Positions 55,284 to 64,000 of a stretch of DNA of 64,000 nt are shown in pieces (positions within the stretch are counted from its first letter, which is position 1; each line of letters starts with the position of its first letter). The position numbers and the translations under genes are program-made. The DNA is from Salvelinus alpinus (lineage: Eukaryota > Chordata > Actinopteri > Salmoniformes > Salmonidae). The stretch covers positions 34,816,309 through 34,880,308 of the forward strand of contig NC_092090.1 in assembly GCF_045679555.1 (NCBI RefSeq), read 5' to 3'. Under the pieces are notes generated by a model. It was not told the origin of the DNA. It did not search any database and saw nothing but the letters and a program-made list of their open reading frames with translations.

Positions 55284-58200
55284 TCCTTCGGCATTCATTT
55301 TTGTCACTACCAAACTAGAGTATATTGGCCACCAGATGGTAGTAGACACCAACATTATATTCCATAAACTTCAAATTTACCAATTGTATTTTTCAAGATC
55401 CTGTAATAGGAAAGGCAAATGGCCATCACTAGAGAAGGAGCAGGCCCTCTGACAAATACCTGCCAAATCACATGCACAGGAAGCCTACAAAACTAAGGCA
55501 TTCCACACTGCTTTAGTCATTAGCAGCTGAAGGGGACGATGACAAGTCCTCTTTTTCTCTCCAGAGGGGCAGGAGTGGATGGAGGTGACCCTGAGGAGTG
55601 GCTGTCTGAATTGTTGTTCTCCACATGCCACTATCCCCAGCCTGTTGTGGCTCCTCTTCTGTCTGGAGTCAGTGCTCATTGACACCATGATCCATCTTTA
55701 TCCTCAGATGCAGATTGGGATTTAGGGAGATTGCATTTTTAGAAATAGCTACAACCTCGTGTCTGCCGGTGAGGGATGGCTGTGTGAATGGGGTTATGGC
55801 AACACTGTAGTTGCATCATTCACAGAAATAGTGGCTTGAATGCAGGCAAGCCTTATTAAAAACATCTGTCACTGTAGCACCTCCCATGTCTGCTCTGAAC
55901 TGGTGCTGCGTCACTTGTCACCCACTGTCATTGAGAATCATAGGCTTCGGTTGTGTGTGAGTGTGCTGACATACTGTATGTTCATTAGTGACATTGTGTG
56001 TAATGTATTTACAAAGTTGCTTCCATCCATAGATAACCATCAACCCTATCGTAAATATATTACAGCTTAGCCATATTGTGTCCAAAATCACACTACCTAA
56101 ATCACTGGGCAGATTGAATTGATCTTGATTAATTTGGAGAGGGACTGAATGGGTTTGGAGTGGATGTGGCTGGCGGGGGATGAATAATTAGCATAAGCAC
56201 ACTTGGTCCCATTCCTACATTTCATTACTTACTACTCCCGTGGTGCTTTCCTATTGATTGGAATAGCCATTTTTGAATTGAACATTACACTTTTGTGATT
56301 AACATCTGTCAGCTGTTAAACTTTCTAACACTTAGTACCTATGTGTTTACACAAGCATGGTAAGACTTTTGATTGTGCTGACATTAGGTAACCAGGTGAA
56401 CAGTGGGTAAGTCTGTGGATCCAAAAGCCACAAGGCCCTAATTCTTATACCACAGAACACCAAGTGAGGACAACAGAAGGTATGTAAAGGTTGCCTTAAC
56501 TCCACGACCCCTCTGGCAGGTCACTCAGGAGACTCTGCAAAGGCCACGATTCCAGCTCAGTGCACAGGATCATTTATTTTTGTTGCTTTGGGTAGGGAAT
56601 GGGGGTGGTAGTGGTCCTTGGCGTGTGTGTACATGTTTTTCTACATTATCAGGACCAGAATTTCCTGACAAGTCACCAGAATGTCCTGAAAAAGTAGGAA
56701 AACAAGATCAAATCCATGTCCTGAATTTGTTAAAATTATATTTTAGACTTAAAGGTTCAGGGTTTGGGGTTAGGGTTAGGAGTTAGGGGGAAAGTCCAGA
56801 GAATTCACATTAAAAAAGCTGTGTATGTGTGTGTGAGAGAGAGATGAATGGGCTGAAGAGGTGAGGATATTGGTCAGATAATAATTCATTTTGAGCAGGT
56901 CTCAGAACTATACATGGGTTTATGTGTCAGTTGAAGTAGGGGTTTGTATTTTCCTTTAGTTTCATCTCTATTCACAAAAATAATATTGGTACATTTCAAG
57001 AGAATCTCAGCTTTAATATTGCAGATAGATTTGGGTTTTTATAAATGTAATAGTTTATATAATTTCTAATCCCCCTTATTTTTTGTATTTTCCCAACCCT
57101 ACCAACCCTACCGCCCAACAGCAATACTTCTTCTGCTACTTACAGCTATTTTCGCTCACATGTACGGTACATATAATGATACATATATTTCTAATTTCCT
57201 CTTCCTGCAAGTGCTGGATTTTCACCAACAGTGGCCAATCCACCATTCATTCTCATTGTAAATCCAACCCTCCGATGTCCACAGATTAACCCACCTTTCC
57301 CAGTATAATGCCATTTGCTATTTTCTCAATACATCCCTCCATTTTACTGTAATGTCTTACGAAGGTCTTGAACCTCCCTATTTGTAACATTTTTACAGAT
57401 ATTGCCCTAAAAATAAATACATTACCCAAGAGTATAATGATATTTCCCATTGTCTAATCGTGGTTTATCAGATCCCCCAACAATACAGTTTGCAGGTCCA
57501 TCTGAACCCTGATATTATGACACAATATACAATAAGTACTGCAAGGCTTCATTGATGTCGGAAAAGGTTACAAAAATATGCATTATTTTGGTGGTATTTG
57601 AGGTCGTCAATACCTTCTATGTCATGGAAAGCTGAGGTGTCTTTAATGATTTGTACGCTCAGTGTATATGGAACAATTTTCCTCTTATGTCATAATCGAT
57701 TACTTTCCTGTCTTTCACATTTGACTGATCTTTCCAGAGACATAATAATAAGAAGAAGAAGAAGAATACATATTGTGCTTTTCATTACAAGAAGAATCTC
57801 AAAGTTGCTTTAAAAACAAAACAAACAAAAAACAATTAAACAAAACAAATGTAGGAGGATCGGGTCATTGTTGGGTGATGGTCTTCTACCGATTTAGAAA
57901 ATAGGCAGTACATTGATGACATTTTAAGAAAAGGTGACATTATTTGTTGCAGAGGGTGAAGCCAAAGGTCTTTTTTTGTCTAGTTTTGCAATGCATGAAC
58001 CAATAAAATTTGAAATCTGTAGGTTATAAATATATCTTTATATTGTATCACAGGGGCATCATGTGCTTAGTCTCTCATTCTCATGGTCAGCACTCTATCC
58101 CTCTCTATCCCTTTCTCACCCCATCTTTCTCTGACAAGTCCTAGAGCTGACCTGTGGTTACGGGGTGACTTTTCAGTTGCAGGTCAAATCAATAATATTC

Positions 58201-60013
58201 ACTCCTTGTTACCATGTAATTACTCCCCATTGATCGCAGAGTAAGGGCCACTGTTCAGGAATCGGACTCCTCTGCTTGGCTTGTGACGGCTGTGGGGATA
58301 CAATGTTCTTAAACCAAACAAGACCAATATAACACCATGCTTAAGCCATTTCACCTCACATGATCCATTTAGCCTCTTCCCACTTAATCACATTTGTAGC
58401 AGCAAAGAAAATGCCCCCCCCACCCACCACCACCCAGCCTATACTAAAAGACCGCTTTTATGATAGCAATATTTCTCCCTCTCCTGAGCACACCGTAATT
58501 GCATGTGACCACCATGAAACCCACTGAACCATTAATTGTTAGAATATATGCATGACTGTGTTGGTTTATATGCTGTTCATGTATTATTTTTCCTGTGGTG
58601 TGTAGCATAAAGCTCTCACCTCTTTCCCAACAACAGCAGATCTCCAGATCAGCATGTCATTTTTAGGGCAATTCGAGCCAGCAGAAAATATAAAAATATT
58701 ATATTGCGAGACCGTCAAAGTGCAGACAAAAGAAAATGAATGTCTTTCTTTATGACTGAGGAGCTGACGTGTAGTTTGTCAAAAGGTGTGCGTGGTGTGC
58801 TCTAATAAAGAGGCAGATTGGTGTTGTCTCTGGTGATTTATACTGGGCTTTTGTGCGTACCGGAAGAGAGAGAAGTTCATTAAAACACAGACACTCGTCT
58901 CCTCATTTCAGCCTGGACAGGCCGTGCAAATCACAACCCCAGCATTTACGGTCTTTATTATTTTTTATGACAAAGCCCAGTACTGCTTGCTTAAAAACAT
59001 TTTTTATTGAGGGCCTGCGATTCCTGCTTAGGTCTTTTTCTCACCACCAGCCTATAAGAAACGGATGAAAACACACTTATTGCTGGCCTACTCTTTTTGG
59101 TACCGCAAATTCCCTTCGCTTGTGTGTAGTAATTAAAATGCTGTTTTTGAAATAGGTGCCAGTATCGTTCTTGATAAACAGCTAATGACCTGGCTCAGTC
59201 TCAGTAAGTGGAATTTATAACATGGAAAAACTGCCCTGTTCATCCATTTGGCACATCGAGTCTACAGTGCAACCTTCAGGAGACTGTATTCATCAACAGG
59301 ATCTGCCACAACTAAAGGATTAAAGATCATCATTCAGACAAAAAATCTGTTCTATCACACAAAGTTAAACTCCTTTGGGGAAAGATATGATTTCTCATCA
59401 CTGGAGGTGTTTCGAGGTCTGACTGTGGATCACAAAGGCTATTCCTCAAACTTCAGTCTTAATTACTGTGGCCTGTCCTGCTGACTGCATATTCTAGAGC
59501 AGTTTGTCACAGGAGGCAGCCCCATTCCCAACAACAAGGAGGAGCAATATCCATTTTTCTTTGGGTGAACAGTGAGAATACGTCTCCCAGGGAGAGTCCA
59601 AGAGAGAGCACGCAGCGGCATCCAGGACACATGGCACAAGTGTGTCCTGCTAAATCCCAGGCTTGGCGTGGTGCTGCTGCCTGTACTGTGCATCAGTCTG
59701 GTGAAAGAGATGGCAGCTCATTTACAGAGAGGCTTTCAATTTCTTACTCTCAGTACGGGAGCACCACCAGGCAGCGCTGTCTGGCTTCATTAGGGCTGTA
59801 CATCACCAGGCAATAAGATTGATGGAAATGAACTAGCATGATTTAGAGAGAAGGCATGCAGCCTCTCATGTTGGCAGAATGGATACTGCCTGTCTTGCTG
59901 TCATGTTACTCGGCAAGAAATCTGACCTTGAGCGAGTTAAGATTTTTCTCAGTAAATGTGATTATATGTGAGTACAACAATGCAGGTTGTAAGGGAAAGA
60001 GAAAAGAGGATAC
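55284..60013. other. Long non-coding region without recognised gene
   Basis: No ORF has family resemblance. A GGGGTTAGGGTTAGG stretch at about 56766-56780, short GAA runs near 57747-57765 and a (TTTTTT)/AT-rich interval are the only landmarks. Possibly intergenic or intronic. Confidence 0.4.
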
Positions 60014-60165
60014 CTAGTCAGTTGTACAACTGAATCCATTCAACTGAAATGTGTCTTCCACATTTATCCCAACCCCTCTAAATCAGAGAGGTGCGGGGGG
60101 GCTGCCTTAAATCGACATCCACGTCTTCGGTGCCCAGGGAACAGTGGGTTAACTGCCTTAGCCTC
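60014..60165 (-). mobile_element. SINE-related repeat fragment
   Basis: It contains the HpaI-SINE core piece CAGTGGGTTAACTGCCTTA (about 60142-60160) next to the remembered salmonid repeat AATCAGAGAGGTGCGGGGGG. No complete SINE ends are visible. Confidence 0.5.
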
Positions 60166-60820
60166 TGTTGTATATCTTGTCCCAGGGACTTCAAAATATT
60201 TTGAAATATAGTGGAACACGACCCAGAACTGTCAGGATTCCAGACACCTTTTTTTACCATGAGAATATCTTTCACCTACTTATGTAAATACAGAACCAGT
60301 TTTTGTTCCTGAGATCTGACATGCCCTGAAATAGTAGACTCCTGAGGGCGTTAGTTCTACTTCTAATACATTCTAACACTAACTGCCACTCTGTGGAGTG
60401 TGGAACTCCAGATGACCTGCTGCTTGTCCATGCAACGACAACGTACCTTGTATGTTTTTATATTTATTTATTTACTCAGTAACAATTGCCACTGTTTTCC
60501 AGGGAGTATCACAATGGTACTGTCTGACCTGAGTGCAGTGTGTCCCCTTATACTCAAAGCAAGTATCTCACTCAAAATCCACTCAGAGTCCCTTGGAGCG
60601 CCCTGTGTTTGTGATGAGCTCTCCAGAACTGGATGAGAGAGGCTTGTGAGAGAGCAAGGGTCATAGAGGAGCTCAACCACCTACCCATTATCATCAGGCT
60701 TTCAGCATGTCTCAGGAAAACACCCAGATCACTTGGCCAACAGTGACAGATATAGAGCCAGGTGTAATGGTACTGTACCCGACCTTCTGAATCAGGATCC
60801 ACTTCACCTGATACCTAATG
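60166..60820. other. Non-coding sequence before the LINE
   Basis: No gene recognised. Confidence 0.4.
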
Positions 60821-62990
60821 GCTGCCGTTTTACGGGCTCCTAACCAACTGTGCTATTTTGTTAGATTTTTCATATTGTTTGTAACTAAATGTGTACATAA
60901 TGTTGCTGCTACTGTCTCTTATGACAGAAAATAGCTTCTGGACATCAGAACAGCGATTATTCACCTCGAACTGGACAAAGATTTTTTCTTTAACGAGTCC
61001 GACTCGAAGGATATACTGGATAGACCAGGACCAAATCCCCGTCATTCGTGTGAAGAAAAGATGAAGAAAAAGGGGGCGGAGGTGGGGGGGCCTTGTGAGA
61101 ATTCGTAGGCGAGTGAGTAAACCTCCACTACCATCCATACTATTGGCTAACGTGCAATCATTGGAAAACAAACTGGATGATCTATGATTAAGACTATCCT
61201 ACCAACGGGACATTAAAAACTGTAATATCTTATGTTTCACTGAGACGTGGCTGAACGACGACATGGATAATATATAGCTGGCTGGGTTTTCCATGCATCG
61301 GCAGGATAGAGCAGCTACATCTGGTAAGACGAGGGGCGGGTGTGTGAAAGCTACCGCTTTCAAGGAGCGGGACACTAATCCGGACGCTTATAAGAAATCC
61401 CACTACGCCCTCAGACAAACCATCAAACAGGCAAAGTGTCAATACAGGACTAAGATTGAATCCTACTACACCGGTTCTGACGCTTGTCGGATGTGGCAGG
61501 GCTTGCAAACTATTACGGACTACAAAGGGAAACCCAGCCACGAGCTGCCCAGTGACTCGAGACTACCAGACGAGCTAAATACCTTTTATGCTCGCTTCGA
61601 GGCAAGCAACACTGAAGCATGCATGAGAGCACCAGCTGTTCCGAACGACTGTGTGATCACGCTCTCCGTAGACGATGTGAGCAAGACCTTTAAACAGGTC
61701 AACATTCACAAAGCCGCTGGGCCAGACAGATTCCCAGGACGTGTACTCAAAGCATGCTAGGACCAACAGGCAAGTGTCTTCACTGACATTTTCAACCTCT
61801 CCCTGACTGAGTCTGTAATACCTACGTTTCAAGCAGACCACCTTAGACCCTTTGCCCAAGAAAGCGAAGGTATCCTGCCTAAATGATTACTGCCCTGTAG
61901 CACTCACGTCGGTAGTCATGAAATGCTTTGAAAGGCTGGTCATGGCTCACATCAACACCATCATCCCGGGAAACCCTATACCCACTCCAATTCGCATACC
62001 ACCCCAACAGATCCACAGATGACACAATCTCAATCTCACTCTACCTAGATAAAAGGAACACCTATGTGAGAATGCTGTTCATTGACTACAGCTCAGCATT
62101 CAACACCATAGTGCCCACAAAGCTCAACACTAAGCTAAGGACCCTGGGACTAAACACCTCCCTCTGCAACTGGATCCTGGACTTCCTGACGGGCCGTCCC
62201 CGGGTGGTAAGAGTAGGCAACAACACATCTGCGACTCTGACACTCAACACTGGGGCCCCTCAAGAGTGTGTGGTTAGTCCCATTCTGTACTCCTTGTTCA
62301 CCCACGACTGCGTGGCCAAACACTACTCCAACACCATCATTAAGTTTGCTTACGACACAACAGTGGTAGGCCTGATCACCAACAACGATGAGACAGCCTA
62401 TAGGGAGGAGGTCAGAGACCTGGCAGTATGGTGCCAGGACAACAACCTTTCCCTCAATGTGAGCAAGACAAAGGAGCTGATTGTGGACTACAGGAAAACA
62501 CGGGCCGATCAGGCCCCCATTAACATGGGGGCCTGAAGTGGAGCCGGTCGAGAGTTTCAAGTTCCTTGGTGTCCACATCAACAACAAACTATCATGCTCC
62601 AATCACACCAAGACAGTTGTGAAGGGGGCACGACAACACCTTTTCCCCATCAGGAGACTGAAAAGATTTGGCACGGGTCCCCAGATCCTCAAAAAGTTCT
62701 ACAGCTGCACCATCGAGAGCATCCTGACCGGTTGCATCACCGCCTAGTATGGCAACTGCTCGGCATCTGACCATAAGGCGCTACAGAGAGTAATGCATAT
62801 GGCCCAGTACATCACTGGGGCTAAGCTTCCTGCCATCCAAGACCTATATAATAGACAGTGTCAGAGGAAGGGCCAAAAAATTGTCAAAGAATCCAGCCAC
62901 CCTAGTCATAGACTGTTCTCTCTACTACCGCATGGCAAGCGGTACCGGAGAGCCAAGTCTAGGACCAAAATGCTCCTTAACAGCTTACAG
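60821..62990 (+). mobile_element. LINE (jockey/L2-like) with 5' region, internally deleted and 3' truncated
   Basis: The 5' part (60821-61330) keeps the endonuclease start: LLANVQSLENKLDDL then stop, CFTETWLND. It jumps at about 61350 from GGGCGGGTGTGTG directly to the linker region CTTTCAAGGAGCGG, losing most of the endonuclease. The reverse transcriptase follows. It ends near 62990 without the LINE 3' UTR seen in the other copies. Confidence 0.85.
61293..62990 (+). pseudogene. LINE reverse transcriptase pseudogene (second plus-strand copy)
   Basis: Blocks are [40 protein letters not shown] (then stop), [64 protein letters not shown] and SFKFLGVHINNKLS. The catalytic FADD reads FAYD here, so the first metal-binding Asp is Tyr. 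Frameshifts are present. Confidence 0.88.
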
Positions 62991-64000
62991 CAGATTATAA
63001 GTAAGTTATGCCTTCTGTCTACATAAGTCGTTTTTCATTGACCTGAATCCCCCTTTCTTCTTATTGGGAAAGTATACATGGGTTAGACCTGGCTACCATA
63101 TAATGAATGGCAACAAAGAGAAAAGCTACATCCCAACTATTCAAAGTCATCGCAGGCAACAAAATTCTGGATGGACATAGGAATTAAAGTACTATGCTAT
63201 CTATCTATGAGAAAGTTATTGCAGTGATTTGGCACTGAGAATATCATCCACAGAGCATTAAAATGGTAAATAACGTTTTAAAGAGATGACTCAAGGCACT
63301 GATATTACACAAGCATAGCAACAACAAAAATACAATTAGAGTAAAAACCCACTAATCATTCCAAGTATCACCCGGTCGGCTTAAGTGCTTCCCCAAATGG
63401 CCCCCCAGAGGACTGTTACTCTGTTAAAGTACATAACTAAAGACTGTCACCTTGAACTGCAGTGGCACTACAGCTGGTGCCAACCACCAGACACCTCTTC
63501 AGAGCTGCAGTTTTCTGCTTGCTGTTTGGGGTTTTAGGCTGGGTTTCTGTACAGCACTTTGAGATATCAGCTGATGTAAGAAGGGCTTTATAAATACATT
63601 TGATTTGATTTGTACATTTCAGGGGTGAAGGAGAGCTGTTGGTGAGCTAGCTAGCTTATAGCTTTTGTAAGCTAGCCTTTATTTGTACATGGCAAATAAA
63701 AACAGATCAGTAATCTGTATGGTGAGTCCATCAGTAGGCTAGAGAGCAAAGATTTATGTACATATTATTGTTATCCCACCTAATACAATGTCAGAGTATA
63801 AAGACTGGTTAAAACATGCATAATGCATTTTTCATGATGCCACCACCAGTGTAATGGATAAATGGATTGTGCTCTGCAGCTCTATTTGGATAAGGGTTAT
63901 CGAAGGATCAGCATTGTTTAATGGGCTCTCCCTGCTGCTCCTGATCCTCTATCACTAACCAAGTAAACTGCTGCCTAATCAGATTCCAGCCAAAGTCCAT
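62991..64000. other. Non-coding sequence to the window end
   Basis: Only the retroelement tail at 63512-63612 is recognised. Confidence 0.4.
63512..63612 (+). mobile_element. Retroelement 3' tail fragment
   Basis: TTGCTGTTTGGGGTTTTAGG, CTGGGTTTCTGTACAGCACT and GATGTAAGAAGGGCTTTATA then TTTGATTTGATTTG match the end of the insert at 6340-6816. It is strongly 5' truncated. Confidence 0.8.

Noticed and set aside
56766..56780. GGGGTTAGGGTTAGG, possible interstitial telomere
   Set aside because: Only two TTAGGG-like units; too short for a telomeric array.

Overview
The window looks like salmonid fish nuclear DNA (salmon, trout or charr; species not resolved). It is intron-rich and vertebrate-like, and most of its repeats belong to families I recognise from salmonids: HpaI-type and AvaIII-type SINEs, several Tc1-like transposons (one close to the Sleeping Beauty type), hAT-type elements and a jockey/L2-like LINE. 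Repeat family names come from remembered consensus sequences; no database search was run.

The one protein-coding gene I can support is on the minus strand from 50998 to 36953. It is ube2q2, a UBE2Q-family ubiquitin-conjugating enzyme. All 13 coding exons can be assembled; they keep frame and give 374 residues, against about 375 in human UBE2Q2. A TE-poor 3' UTR of about 3.3 kb probably ends near 33630. The start lies about 430 bp from YY1-like and ZNF143-like promoter motifs. Intron 1 holds an unusual cluster of AACGTT palindromes. Introns 2, 3 and 12 carry transposons; one is a long inverted repeat with a 72-bp satellite copy that stops at the exon 3 splice donor.

Layout: 1-18000 is mostly non-coding sequence with scattered Tc1, hAT, SINE and microsatellite insertions. 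18098-20758 holds two hAT-type elements, one containing a solo LTR and the other a perfect 16 x 40 bp minisatellite. 25128-28983 is a hAT (ZBED5-like) transposon with an exact 8-bp target duplication, split by a Sleeping Beauty-type element. 33600-51500 is ube2q2. 52001-63000 has two degenerate LINE copies, SINEs and a Tc1 MITE in otherwise featureless sequence.

No tRNA, rRNA, CRISPR or operon structure was found. The most interesting signals are the inverted repeats around ube2q2 exon 3, the homogeneous minisatellite, the nested transposons with readable insertion order, and a 5S-rRNA-derived SINE.
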